Below are positions 7,813 through 15,701 of a DNA stretch of 64,000 bases, piece by piece. The translations under genes were made by a program, and so were the position numbers. The stretch is taken from positions 194,660 through 258,659 of the forward strand of contig NZ_JBAPLU010000004.1 of NCBI RefSeq assembly GCF_037083825.1. The letters are read 5' to 3'. The DNA comes from Klenkia sesuvii (GTDB lineage: Bacteria; Actinomycetota; Actinomycetes; Mycobacteriales; Geodermatophilaceae). Every line of letters begins with the position of its first letter. Position 1 is the first letter of the stretch. Below the pieces are notes generated by a model. The model did no database searches and had not been told where the DNA came from. It saw nothing but the letters and a program-made list of their open reading frames with translations.

Positions 7813-9219
7813 GTGCTGGAGCAGCCCTACGAGTACACCGCCCGGGAGCTCGTCGAACCCGACCGGCGGCGGCTGCCCGGCTTCGTCGACGTCACCGACG
7901 AGCAGTGGCGCAGTGCGCAGTGGCAGCGGGTGAACTGCGTGAAGAACCTGCGGCAGCTGCGCGGCGTGTACGGCGACCTGCTCGACGAGTCGTTCTACGC
8001 CGACGTCGAGGCCGACCAGGCCGGCCGCGCCACGATGTCGTTGCTGCTGCCCCCGCAGATGCTCAACACGATGGTGCCGGACGCCGTGCCGACCACCGCG
8101 GCGATGCTGGCCGACCCGGTGCGCCGCTACATGCTGCCCGTGGCCTCCGACCGGCTGCCCGGGGCCGCGGCCAGCCACCCGTACGCCGCGCGTGACTCGC
8201 TGCACGAGCACGAGATGTGGGCCGTCGAGGGCCTCACCCACCGCTACCCCACCAAGGTGCTCGCCGAGCTGCTGCCCACCTGCCCCCAGTACTGCGGTCA
8301 CTGCACCCGGATGGACCTCGTCGGCAACTCCACGCCGGCGGTCACCAAGCTGAGGTTCGACCTCAAGCCGGTCGACCGGCAGGCCGAGATGCTGGGCTAC
8401 CTGCGCCGCACGCCCGGTGTCCGCGACGTCGTGGTCTCCGGCGGCGACGTCGCCAACCTGCCGTTCCGGAACCTGGAGGCCTTCGTCTCCGGCCTGCTGG
8501 AGATCGAGTCGGTGCGTGACGTCCGGCTCGCGTCCAAGGCGCTCATGGGCCTGCCGCAGCACTGGCTGCAGGACGACGTCGTCGCCGGGATGACCCGGCT
8601 GGCCACGACTGCCCGGGCCCGCGGGGTGTCCCTCGCCGTCCACACGCACGTCAACGCCGCGCAGTCGGTGACCCCGCTGGTCGCCGAGGCGGCGCAGGCG
8701 ATGCTGGCCGCGGGGGTGCGCGACGTGCGCAACCAGGGCGTGCTGCTGCACGGGGTGAACGACACCGCCGACCAGCTGCTGGACCTGTGCTTCGCGCTCC
8801 TCGACGGCGCCGGCGTCACGCCGTACTACTTCTACATGTGCGACATGATCCCGTCGGCCGAGCACTGGCGGGTGCCGCTGTCGCAGGCGCAGACCCTGCA
8901 GCACGACCTCATGGGCTACCTGCCCGGCTTCGCCACCCCGCGGATCGTCTGCGACGTGCCCTACGTCGGCAAGCGCTGGGTGCACCAGGTCGCCGAGTAC
9001 GACCGCGAGCGCGGCATCAGCTACTGGACCAAGAACTACCGGACCGGGATCGAGCGCACCGACGAGGCCGCGCTGGACCGCCGGTACACCTACTACGACC
9101 CGATCCACACGCTGCCGGCGAGCGGGCAGCGCTGGTGGGCCGGACGGTCGGTCGACCCGGTGGCCGCCGAGGCCGCCGCGGCGGCCTCCCGGGCGACCTC
9201 GGTGGCGCAGCTGGGCTGA
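7813..9219 (+). CDS. kamA: Lysine 2,3-aminomutase family radical SAM protein
   Basis: Radical SAM, PLP-dependent mutase converting L-lysine to L-beta-lysine, 468 aa. The cluster motif is CPQYCGHC (C157, C161, C164), the CxxxCxxC pattern. SGGDVANLP follows as the SAM-contact GGD motif. The region where clostridial KamA has the PLP lysine in PGGGGK reads DVPYVGKRWVHQ here, with K387 as the likely PLP lysine, so the glycine-rich motif is replaced. GTG 7813 is six bases after GGAGG. Position beside kdd and kamDE supports lysine as substrate; glutamate aminomutase activity cannot be excluded from sequence. Confidence 0.87.
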   Translation: MLEQPYEYTARELVEPDRRRLPGFVDVTDEQWRSAQWQRVNCVKNLRQLRGVYGDLLDESFYADVEADQAGRATMSLLLPPQMLNTMVPDAVPTTAAMLADPVRRYMLPVASDRLPGAAASHPYAARDSLHEHEMWAVEGLTHRYPTKVLAELLPTCPQYCGHCTRMDLVGNSTPAVTKLRFDLKPVDRQAEMLGYLRRTPGVRDVVVSGGDVANLPFRNLEAFVSGLLEIESVRDVRLASKALMGLPQHWLQDDVVAGMTRLATTARARGVSLAVHTHVNAAQSVTPLVAEAAQAMLAAGVRDVRNQGVLLHGVNDTADQLLDLCFALLDGAGVTPYYFYMCDMIPSAEHWRVPLSQAQTLQHDLMGYLPGFATPRIVCDVPYVGKRWVHQVAEYDRERGISYWTKNYRTGIERTDEAALDRRYTYYDPIHTLPASGQRWWAGRSVDPVAAEAAAAASRATSVAQLG

Positions 9220-9239
9220 ACCTGCGGTAGGCAGGAGCG

Positions 9240-9758
9240 GTGGAGCTGCTGCGCACCGACCGCCTGCGCGTCCGCGCCTGGACGACGTCGGACGACGACC
9301 TGGCCCGGCTGGCCGACCTCTACGGCCGACCCGAGGTGCTGCGGTTCCTGTCCGGGCCGCCGTCGGGTGGGGTCCGTGCCCTGGTGGAGCGGTGGGGGCA
9401 GGTCCACGCCGCCGACCGCCGGGCCGGCTGCTGGGCGGTGGAGCCACTCGCGGGCGGCCCGCCGGCCGGCACCGTGCTGTTCAAGCCGCTGCCGGGTGGG
9501 GTGGGCGAGTTCGAGGTGGGGTGGCACCTGCACCCCGACAGCTGGGGTCGGGGCTACGCCACGGAGGCCGCCGCAGCGGTGGTGCAGCACGCCTTCGAGG
9601 ACGGGTTGCCCGAGGTGTACGCCGTCGTCCGGCCCTGCAACGAACCCTCGGTGGCGGTGTGCCGACGGCTGGGCATGGAGCCGCTGGGGCGGACCACCCG
9701 CTGGTACGGGGTGGAGTGCGAGGCGTTCCGGCTCAGTGCGCCCTGCGTCGTCGACTGA
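9240..9758 (+). CDS. GNAT family N-acetyltransferase
   Basis: A 172-aa protein of the RimJ/RimL-like acetyltransferase family. It starts LLRTDRLRVRAWTTSD and carries an acetyl-CoA site EVGWHLHPDSWGRGYATEAA (the R/Q-x-x-G-x-G/A loop as GRGYA). It ends with the usual CRRLGMEPLGRTTRWYG. It probably acetylates an amino group on a protein or small molecule; the substrate is unknown. It begins 20 bases after kamA and may be co-transcribed. The 3' end overlaps the convergent acyltransferase by 26 bp. Confidence 0.8.
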   Translation: MELLRTDRLRVRAWTTSDDDLARLADLYGRPEVLRFLSGPPSGGVRALVERWGQVHAADRRAGCWAVEPLAGGPPAGTVLFKPLPGGVGEFEVGWHLHPDSWGRGYATEAAAAVVQHAFEDGLPEVYAVVRPCNEPSVAVCRRLGMEPLGRTTRWYGVECEAFRLSAPCVVD

Positions 9759-10614
9759 CCGACGGGCCCAGCAGGTGGCGCACCCGCTGCACGAGGGTGC
9801 GCTCGACCTTCACCGCGGTGCCCTGCACGTCGTGGATGTCCAGCTCGTGCGCCTCCTCCGGCGTCGGCGCGGTGCCGCCGAGGTGGGCCGGCAGCCACCA
9901 CCGGTCCTCCTCGCCCGCGGGGGCGTCGGGGTAGCTGCGCTGTGCCTGCTCGAGCAGCTGCTCCATCGCCACCCGCGTGCGGCGCAGCAGCGCCTGCGGC
10001 TTCTCGCCCGGCTCGGGGACCAGGGGCTCCCCCAGCAGGACCGTCACCGGTACACCGCGGCGCAGCACCACCCGCCGGTTCTTGGTCGCCACGCGGTGCC
10101 CGCCCCAGACGGCGGCCGGGACGACCGGGACGCCGGCCTGCACCGCCATGCGGGCGACCCCCGCCTTCAGCTCCTTGACGGTGAAGGAGCTGGAGATGGT
10201 GGCCTCGGGGAAGACCCCGACCACCTGGCCGTCGCGGAGTGCGCGGACGGCCTCGTCGAAGGCGGCGACGCCGGCCCTGCGGTCGACCGGGATGTGCCGC
10301 ATGGCGCGCATGAACGGGCCGGAGACCCGGTTGTGGAACACCGATGCCTTCGCCATGAACCGCACGAGCCGGTGCCGGGGCAGCGCGACCAGACCCAGGT
10401 AGGTGAAGTCGAAGTAGCTCACGTGGTTGCTGGCGATCACCGCCCCGCCGCGAGCCGGCAGGTGCTCGGTCCCGCGGATGTCGAAGCGGAAGCCGAACAG
10501 CTGGAACACCACGAAGGCGACCCGGATGACCAGCCGGTAGGGACGGTCGCGGGGGTCGGGTGCGGGGCCGAACAGGTCGCGGCGGACGACGTCGCGCCAG
10601 CGCGGGCTCTGCAT
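9733..10614 (-). CDS. 1-acyl-sn-glycerol-3-phosphate acyltransferase family protein
   Basis: A 293-aa PlsC-type acyltransferase of phospholipid synthesis. The catalytic HX4D box is NHVSYFD. The acceptor-binding motif is VGVFPEATIS, and the VPVVPAAVWGG strand is also present. A hydrophobic segment near residues 28-42 should anchor it to the membrane. ATG 10614 is chosen because a TAGGGT -10 element lies eight bases upstream, indicating a leaderless message; the longer open frame is shadow. A basic and acidic tail after residue 240 is variable in the family. Paralogues are common, so it is not necessarily the essential PlsC. Confidence 0.82.
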   Translation of the reverse strand: MQSPRWRDVVRRDLFGPAPDPRDRPYRLVIRVAFVVFQLFGFRFDIRGTEHLPARGGAVIASNHVSYFDFTYLGLVALPRHRLVRFMAKASVFHNRVSGPFMRAMRHIPVDRRAGVAAFDEAVRALRDGQVVGVFPEATISSSFTVKELKAGVARMAVQAGVPVVPAAVWGGHRVATKNRRVVLRRGVPVTVLLGEPLVPEPGEKPQALLRRTRVAMEQLLEQAQRSYPDAPAGEEDRWWLPAHLGGTAPTPEEAHELDIHDVQGTAVKVERTLVQRVRHLLGPSVSRRRRAH

Positions 10615-10622
10615 GGGCGCCG

Positions 10623-10628
10623 ACCCTA
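10623..10628 (-). promoter_or_regulatory. Leaderless -10 for the PlsC-like gene
   Basis: TAGGGT on the minus strand, eight bases before ATG 10614. Confidence 0.6.
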
Positions 10629-10681
10629 ATCGGGTGGCAGGCGGGCCACCCGTTGGTCGTCGGTGCCGGGCCCGGGTCGAA

Positions 10682-11767
10682 TCAGCAGAGGGCCAGCTGC
10701 TCGGGCTCGGCCCGGGCCCGCACGGCCGCGGCCCGGTCGGGCAGCGACCCGTGCGGGAAGCTCGCCGACTCGTCGCCGGGCAGCCCGCCCTCGATGCCGC
10801 GGGCGGCGCCACCGGTGTGCCGGTCGAGCCCGTGGGCGGCCAGGATCGGGGCCACCCGGGCCGACAGCCACGCGCGGTACTCCGCCGGGACGTAGGCCCC
10901 CCGGCCGTAGAGGCTGCGGTACCGGCCGACCAGGCGCGGGTGCTCGCGGGACAGCCAGGCGGTGAACCACTCCCGCGCACCGGGGCGCAGGTGCAGCGGC
11001 AGCACGGTGACCCCGGTGGCGCCGGCCTCGGCCACCGCCGCGATCGCCTGCTCCAGGTGGTCGCGCTGGTCGGTCAGGCCGGGCAGCACAGGGGCCAGGA
11101 AGACCCCGCACGGCAGCCCGGCGTCGGCGATGCGCCGCACCAGCTCCAGGCGGGCCCGGGGGGTGGGTACCCCGGGCTCCAGGCTGCGGTGCAGGTCGTC
11201 GTCCCAGATGGCCAGGGACACCCCCAGCCCGATCGGCACGTCGCGCGCGGCCGCCGCCAGCAGCGGCAGGTCGCGGGTGAGGAGCGTGCCCTTGGTCAGG
11301 ATCGAGAACGGCGTGCCGGAACGGGCGAGGGCGTCGATCACCCCGGGCATGAGCCGGTACCGGCCCTCGGCGCGCTGGTAGGGGTCGGTGTTGGTGCCCA
11401 GCGCGACGTGCTCGCGCTTCCACGACGGCCGGGACACCTCGCGGCGCAGCACGTCGGCGACGTTGGTCTTGACCACGATCTGGCTGTCGAAGTCCGACCC
11501 CGCATCGAGCTCGAGCCATTCATGGGTCTTCCTGGCGAAGCAGTAGATGCACGAATGGCTGCATCCCCGGAACGTGTTGACCGTGTAGGCGAACGGCATC
11601 GACGAGCCCTCGGGGACCTTGTTGAGCGCGGACTTGGCGCGGACCTCGTGCAGGGTCAGGCCGGGGAACTCCGGCACCTGCAGGCTGCGCAGCAGCCCGG
11701 CCACGGTGGGCAGCCCGGGGAGCGTGCCCGGCTCCTCGAGGTCCAACCGCTGGGCGTCCCATCGCAT
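10682..11767 (-). CDS. Rv2578c-type radical SAM protein (spore photoproduct lyase-like)
   Basis: 361 aa starting MRWDAQ, the family's usual start. The radical SAM cluster motif is CSHSCIYC (C69, C73, C76). It is preceded by the family signature EVRAKSALNKVPEGSSMPF and followed by FARKTHEWLELDAGSDFD. The family resembles spore photoproduct lyase and is suspected to act in DNA repair, but the reaction is not established. A LexA box lies nine bases upstream of the start, so induction by DNA damage is likely. As I recall, M. tuberculosis Rv2578c is also listed as LexA-controlled. Confidence 0.88.
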   Translation of the reverse strand: MRWDAQRLDLEEPGTLPGLPTVAGLLRSLQVPEFPGLTLHEVRAKSALNKVPEGSSMPFAYTVNTFRGCSHSCIYCFARKTHEWLELDAGSDFDSQIVVKTNVADVLRREVSRPSWKREHVALGTNTDPYQRAEGRYRLMPGVIDALARSGTPFSILTKGTLLTRDLPLLAAAARDVPIGLGVSLAIWDDDLHRSLEPGVPTPRARLELVRRIADAGLPCGVFLAPVLPGLTDQRDHLEQAIAAVAEAGATGVTVLPLHLRPGAREWFTAWLSREHPRLVGRYRSLYGRGAYVPAEYRAWLSARVAPILAAHGLDRHTGGAARGIEGGLPGDESASFPHGSLPDRAAAVRARAEPEQLALC

Positions 11768-11775
11768 GCACCCAG

Positions 11776-11791
11776 TCGAACACACGTTCGG
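11776..11791 (-). promoter_or_regulatory. LexA (SOS) box
   Basis: TCGAACACACGTTCGG fits the actinobacterial SOS consensus TCGAAC-N4-GTTCGA at 11 of 12 positions, with a perfect CGAAC/GTTCG dyad. It lies directly before the Rv2578c-like start codon at 11767. Confidence 0.88.
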
Positions 11792-11826
11792 CGCGTTGTC
11801 GACGCGCCGTGCCGGGTGCGGGCCGC

Positions 11827-12327
11827 TCAGACCGGCGGGCGGTCCTCGTAGAAGGTCGACAGCACGACGGTCGTGCGGGTGGTGACGTTGGCGGCAGACC
11901 GGATCTGGGCGAGCAGGCCCTCCAGGGCGTCGGGCGAGGCCACCCGCACCTTCAGCATGTAGCTGTCGGGCCCGGCCACCGAGTGGCAGGCCTCGATTGC
12001 GGTGAGGTGGGCCAACCGGGCTGGGGCGTCGTCGGGTTGGGCGACGTCGATCGGGGTGATCGCGACGAACGCGACCATGGGCAGACCGACGGCCTTCGGG
12101 TCGAGCCGGGCCCCGTAGCCGGTGATGACCCCCCGTTGCTCCAACCGGCGCACCCGCTGGTGGACAGCCGACACCGACAACCCGACCTGGGTGGCCAGCT
12201 CGGTGTAGCTGGCGCGCCCGTCGCGGGCCAGGGCGGCCAGCAGCGCGCGGTCGACGTCGGCCCGGGGCTCGAGCTTGTCGACGGGTTCGGCGGCCAGCGG
12301 GTCAACCCGGGAGTTCGACGAGCTCAC
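11827..12327 (-). CDS. Lrp/AsnC family transcriptional regulator
   Basis: 166 aa. An N-terminal winged helix-turn-helix (about residues 25-70, DVDRALLAALARDGRASYTELATQ, then SVSAVHQRVRRLEQRGVI) is followed by a RAM/AsnC ligand domain (ACHSVAGPDSYMLKVRV). Such proteins sense amino acids. GTG 12327 overlaps the end of the upstream M24 peptidase gene by 26 bp, so the two are probably co-transcribed. It is the only amino-acid-type regulator in the window, and the lysine locus 4 kb away is a plausible but unproven target. Confidence 0.87.
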   Translation of the reverse strand: MSSSNSRVDPLAAEPVDKLEPRADVDRALLAALARDGRASYTELATQVGLSVSAVHQRVRRLEQRGVITGYGARLDPKAVGLPMVAFVAITPIDVAQPDDAPARLAHLTAIEACHSVAGPDSYMLKVRVASPDALEGLLAQIRSAANVTTRTTVVLSTFYEDRPPV

Positions 12328-13435
12328 GGGGTCCTCCGTTCAGCAGTCGCGCGCCGTCCTCGGTGCAGACGACGATGTCCTCGATGCGGGCACCGTGCCG
12401 ACCGGGCAGGTAGATGCCCGGCTCGACGGAGAAGGCCATGCCCGGCTGCAGCACGGTGCTGGCCCCGGCCACGATGTAGGGCGCCTCGTGGGTGTCCAGG
12501 CCGATGCCGTGGCCGGTGCGGTGGACGAACGCCTCGCCCCACCCGGCGTCGGCGATGACGTCGCGGGCGGCCGCGTCGACGGCCTCGGCGGTCACGCCGG
12601 GACGGACTGCTGCGCACGCGGCCGCCTGGGCCTCCTGCAGCACCGCGTACCAGTCGACGGTCTCCTGGTCGGGCGGCGCCCCGACCACGTAGGTGCGGGT
12701 GCAGTCGGAGCGGTAACCGCTGGGCAGCTCGCCGCCGATGTCGACCACCACCAGGTCGCCGGCGCCGACCACGCGGTCGGACAGCTCGTGGTGCGGGCTG
12801 GCGCCGTTGGGCCCCGAACCGACGATGGTGAAGTCGACGGCCACGTGGCCCTCGGCCACGATCGCCGCGGCGATGTCGGCCCCCACCTCGGCCTCGGTGC
12901 GGCCGACCCGCAACCACTCGGCCATGCGGGCGTGCACCCGGTCGATGGCGGCGCCCGCCAGGGCCAGCTCGGCGACCTCGGCGGGCGACTTGACGGCGCG
13001 CAGCCGGTCGACGACCGGGGTGGCCAGCTCCAACCGGGCACCCGGGACCGCACGCTGCAGGCCCAGGGCGTGCTCGGCCCAGGTGCGGGCGCCCACGGCC
13101 AGCGTGGTGGGGGCGGCGCCCAACCGGCTGCGCAGCTCACCGGCGACGAGGGCGAACGGGTCGTCGGTCTCGTCCCAGGCGAGGAGCTCCAGGTCGAGGG
13201 CGCCGGCCGGCGAGGCAGCCACGACGGGCGCCTCGAGCCGGGGCACCACCAGCAACGGCTCACCCCGGCGGGGCAGGACCAGGGCGGTCAGCCGCTCCAG
13301 GGCGTGCGCGGCGTAGCCGCACAGGTAGCGGAGGTCGGCACCCGGGGTGACGACGACGGCGTCGAGGTCGAGCTCGTCGGCGACCTCGCGGGCACGCCGC
13401 AGCCGGTCGGCGGTCTCGGCGCGGCTGGTCGACAC
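12302..13435 (-). CDS. M24 family metallopeptidase (Xaa-Pro dipeptidase-like)
   Basis: 377 aa with an N-terminal creatinase-like domain and a C-terminal pita-bread domain. Metal ligands are visible: the two Asp of VDIGGELPSGYRSDCTRTY, His of HRTGHGIGLDTHE, Glu of SVEPGIYLPG and Glu of GARIEDIV. It is expected to cleave Xaa-Pro bonds in dipeptides or short peptides in the cytoplasm. I chose GTG 13435 because TAGGGT lies exactly seven bases before it, a leaderless arrangement; the frame also allows GTG 13453. Confidence 0.87.
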   Translation of the reverse strand: MSTSRAETADRLRRAREVADELDLDAVVVTPGADLRYLCGYAAHALERLTALVLPRRGEPLLVVPRLEAPVVAASPAGALDLELLAWDETDDPFALVAGELRSRLGAAPTTLAVGARTWAEHALGLQRAVPGARLELATPVVDRLRAVKSPAEVAELALAGAAIDRVHARMAEWLRVGRTEAEVGADIAAAIVAEGHVAVDFTIVGSGPNGASPHHELSDRVVGAGDLVVVDIGGELPSGYRSDCTRTYVVGAPPDQETVDWYAVLQEAQAAACAAVRPGVTAEAVDAAARDVIADAGWGEAFVHRTGHGIGLDTHEAPYIVAGASTVLQPGMAFSVEPGIYLPGRHGARIEDIVVCTEDGARLLNGGPRELVELPG

Positions 13436-13442
13436 GTCCGGC

Positions 13443-13497
13443 ACCCTAACCACGGGGTACGACGGTTCCGTGCGGGTCGTTGCCGAGCCGTTACCGT
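13443..13497. promoter_or_regulatory. Divergent leaderless promoters (M24 peptidase / exonuclease)
   Basis: Minus strand TAGGGT at 13443-13448 is seven bases before GTG 13435. Plus strand TACCGT at 13492-13497 is eight bases before GTG 13506. Confidence 0.62.
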
Positions 13498-13505
13498 CCC
13501 CGGGT

Positions 13506-14417
13506 GTGACGACGATGCTGCTGGACGCCGCGAGCCTGTACTTCCGCGCCTTCTACGGGGTGCCCACCAGCGTCACCGCGCCCGACGGCCAGCCGGTCAA
13601 CGCCGTCCGCGGCTTCCTGGACATGTCCTCGCGGCTGATCGTGGCCCACCGCCCCGACCGCTTCGTCGCCTGCTGGGACGACGACTGGCGACCGGCCTTC
13701 CGCACCGCTGCCGTCCCCTCCTACAAGACCCACCGGCAGTCCCCGGACGGCGGCGAGGAGGTGCCCGACGAGCTCGGTCCCCAGGTGCCCGTGCTCGTCG
13801 AGGTGCTGGCCGCCGCCGGCCTGGCCCGCGTCGGTGCGCCCGGGTACGAGGCCGACGACGTCATCGGCACCCTGGCCACCCGGGCCCGCGGCCCCGTCGA
13901 CGTGGTCACCGGTGACCGCGACCTCTTCCAGCTCGTCGACGACGCCCGCGGTGTGCGGGTGCTGTACACCGCCCGCGGCGGGATCGGCGACCTCGACCTC
14001 GTCGACGAGTCGGCGGTGGCCGCGAAGTACGGCGTGCCCGGCCGGTCCTACGCCGACTTCGCCGTGCTGCGCGGCGACCCCAGCGACGGCCTGCCCGGGG
14101 TCAAGGGCGTGGGCGAGAAGACCGCGGCCGCCCTCGTCACGGCCTTCGGGTCGTTGGCCGGCATCCGCGAGGCCGCGGCGCGGACCGCCGTCCCGAAGGC
14201 ACCCCTGACCGCGTCGGTGCTGCGCAAGCTCCACGAGGCCAGCGCCTACCTCGACGTGGCGCCCGCAGTGGTGGAGGTCGTCCGCGACATCGACCTGCCT
14301 CCCGTCGAGGGGCACCTCCCCACGGCGCCGGCCGACGCCGACGCCCTGGCGGCCCTCGCCGAGCGCTACGGCCTGCAGACCTCCGTGGCCCGCCTGTCCG
14401 CAGCGCTGGGCTGGTGA
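13506..14417 (+). CDS. 5'-3' exonuclease (PolI N-domain type)
   Basis: 303 aa, a stand-alone relative of the 5' nuclease domain of DNA polymerase I. Acidic metal-binding residues are in MLLDAASLYFRAFYG, VACWDDDWR, YEADDVIGTLA and VVTGDRDLFQLVDD. The helix-3-turn-helix DNA-binding part is GDPSDGLPGVKGVGEKTAAALV. It probably removes flaps or RNA primers. The GTG start follows a TACCGT -10 by eight bases. A perfect hairpin directly after the stop separates it from the convergent DUF4333 gene. Confidence 0.9.
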   Translation: MTTMLLDAASLYFRAFYGVPTSVTAPDGQPVNAVRGFLDMSSRLIVAHRPDRFVACWDDDWRPAFRTAAVPSYKTHRQSPDGGEEVPDELGPQVPVLVEVLAAAGLARVGAPGYEADDVIGTLATRARGPVDVVTGDRDLFQLVDDARGVRVLYTARGGIGDLDLVDESAVAAKYGVPGRSYADFAVLRGDPSDGLPGVKGVGEKTAAALVTAFGSLAGIREAAARTAVPKAPLTASVLRKLHEASAYLDVAPAVVEVVRDIDLPPVEGHLPTAPADADALAALAERYGLQTSVARLSAALGW

Positions 14418-14434
14418 GGTCCGGCGACCGGACC
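14418..14434. terminator. Bidirectional hairpin between convergent genes
   Basis: GGTCCGG-CGA-CCGGACC, a perfect 7-bp stem with a 3-nt loop. It begins at the base after the exonuclease stop and ends two bases before the DUF4333 gene stop. There is no U-tract, as is usual for high-GC actinobacterial terminators. Confidence 0.6.
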
Positions 14435-14436
14435 GG

Positions 14437-15591
14437 TCACTCGGACCACTCGTAGGCCCCGTCGTCGTCGGTGACCCGGATGGTGATGGTGACGTCCTCG
14501 TCGTCGCCCGTGGTCCCGCGGCAGGTGTAGGTGGCGTCGACGTCGACGGCCATGTCCTCGTCGCAGGTGAGGTCGAGGGAGACGTTCTCCCGCTCCTCGA
14601 ACTGGGCGGCGACGTCGCGCTGCACGGCCTGCGGGTCCAGGGTCGTGCCGCCGAGCACCATCGGCAAGACGATCGCGGCGGCGATGACCAGGACGCCGAG
14701 GACGGCCAGACCGATGATGAGCCCGGTGCGCTTGGGCTTGGCGGGGGTCGCGGGCTGGCCGAAGCCGCCCTGACCCTGCTGCCCGTTCTGGCCCTGCTGC
14801 CCGTACCCGCCCTGGCCGTACTGGCCCTGCTGCCCGTACCCGCCCTGCCCGTACTGGCCCTGCTGCCCGTACCCGCCCTGGCCGTACTGGCCCTGCTGCC
14901 CGTACCCGCCCTGCCCGTACTGGCCCTGCTGCCCGTACTGACCGGGCTGCCCCTGTCCGTACTGACCGGGCTGGCCGTACTGCTCCTGGCCGTACTGACC
15001 AGGCTGGCCGTACTGGCCCTGCTGGCCGTACCCGCTCTGGCCGTACCCGCCCTGGCCGTGCTGGCCCTGCTGCCCGCCGGCGGCCTGGCCGTACTGGCCC
15101 TGCTGGCCTGACTGGCCGTACTGACCCGGCTGGCCGTACTGGCCCTGCTGGCCTGACTGGCCGTACTGACCCGGCTGGCCGTACTGGCCCTGCTGCCCGT
15201 ACCCGCCCTGCTGAGCACCCTGGCCACCCTGGCCCCACGGGCGAGCGGACGACGTGCCCGACTGGTCGCCCCCGGAGGACCACGACGGCGACTGTCCGCC
15301 GGCGGTGGGCGCACCCCACGCGGGCGGCCCCCCGGCCGAGCCCGAGCTGGCGGACGGCGCCGACGGCCCCGCCCCGCTCCCCTGCTCGCTGCTGCCCTCA
15401 CGCGCACCGTCCTGCTGGCCCCACCCCGAACCGCTGACGGCCGACGACCCCGTCGACTCCTCGGGTTGCCGGAGGGGGATGAGCCGGGTGCTGTCCGGGT
15501 TGCCCGGGTCCCGGCCCCCGGTCGCGGGCTGCTCGCCGTCCTGCGTGCGCTCGGGGTCGTGCTGGTCGCCACCCTGCGGCGGGTTGGTCAT
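14437..15591 (-). CDS. DUF4333 membrane protein with Tyr/Gly/Gln-rich domain
   Basis: 384 aa. Residues 1-125 are polar and disordered-looking. About residues 126-280 are a low-complexity array of YGQQGQ, YGQPGQ and YGQGG units. One transmembrane helix follows (KRTGLIIGLAVLGVLVIAAAIVL). The short C-terminal DUF4333 domain has the expected pair of cysteines (LTCDEDM and YTCRG) and should lie outside the membrane. Actinobacterial DUF4333 proteins are common and of unknown role. The Y/G/Q region resembles phase-separating or prion-like domains. The start is set by GAGGGAG upstream of ATG 15591. Confidence 0.8.
   Translation of the reverse strand: MTNPPQGGDQHDPERTQDGEQPATGGRDPGNPDSTRLIPLRQPEESTGSSAVSGSGWGQQDGAREGSSEQGSGAGPSAPSASSGSAGGPPAWGAPTAGGQSPSWSSGGDQSGTSSARPWGQGGQGAQQGGYGQQGQYGQPGQYGQSGQQGQYGQPGQYGQSGQQGQYGQAAGGQQGQHGQGGYGQSGYGQQGQYGQPGQYGQEQYGQPGQYGQGQPGQYGQQGQYGQGGYGQQGQYGQGGYGQQGQYGQGGYGQQGQYGQGGYGQQGQNGQQGQGGFGQPATPAKPKRTGLIIGLAVLGVLVIAAAIVLPMVLGGTTLDPQAVQRDVAAQFEERENVSLDLTCDEDMAVDVDATYTCRGTTGDDEDVTITIRVTDDDGAYEWSE
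14785..15215. repeat. Coding tandem repeats (about 33 bp and shorter units)
   Basis: Imperfect direct repeats encoding YGQ/GQY units of the DUF4333 protein. The most regular part (14790-14930) repeats every 33 bp. Unit number is likely to vary between strains. Confidence 0.85.
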
Positions 15592-15701
15592 CGTCGCTCC
15601 CTCGTCGTGGCGGGCCGGGCCCGCGCAGGCACCCGGCAACGGGCCGGGCCGATTCTCCACCACCGGGCTCGGCATCCCCAGTCGGACGCCGGGCCCCGGT
15701 G

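Noticed and set aside
9733..10980. Longer N-terminal form of the PlsC-like protein
   Set aside because: The extra residues are Arg/Pro/Ser-rich shadow sequence of the next gene, and the leaderless promoter sits at ATG 10614.
12165..12180. A perfect TTGTCGGTG box on the minus strand
   Set aside because: It lies inside the Lrp/AsnC coding sequence and no TANNNT element follows at the required 8-base distance.
14785..15215. Regular repeats that could suggest a CRISPR array
   Set aside because: They are coding, without unique spacers, and give YGQ units in frame. The same applies to the 17-bp repeats at 43929.
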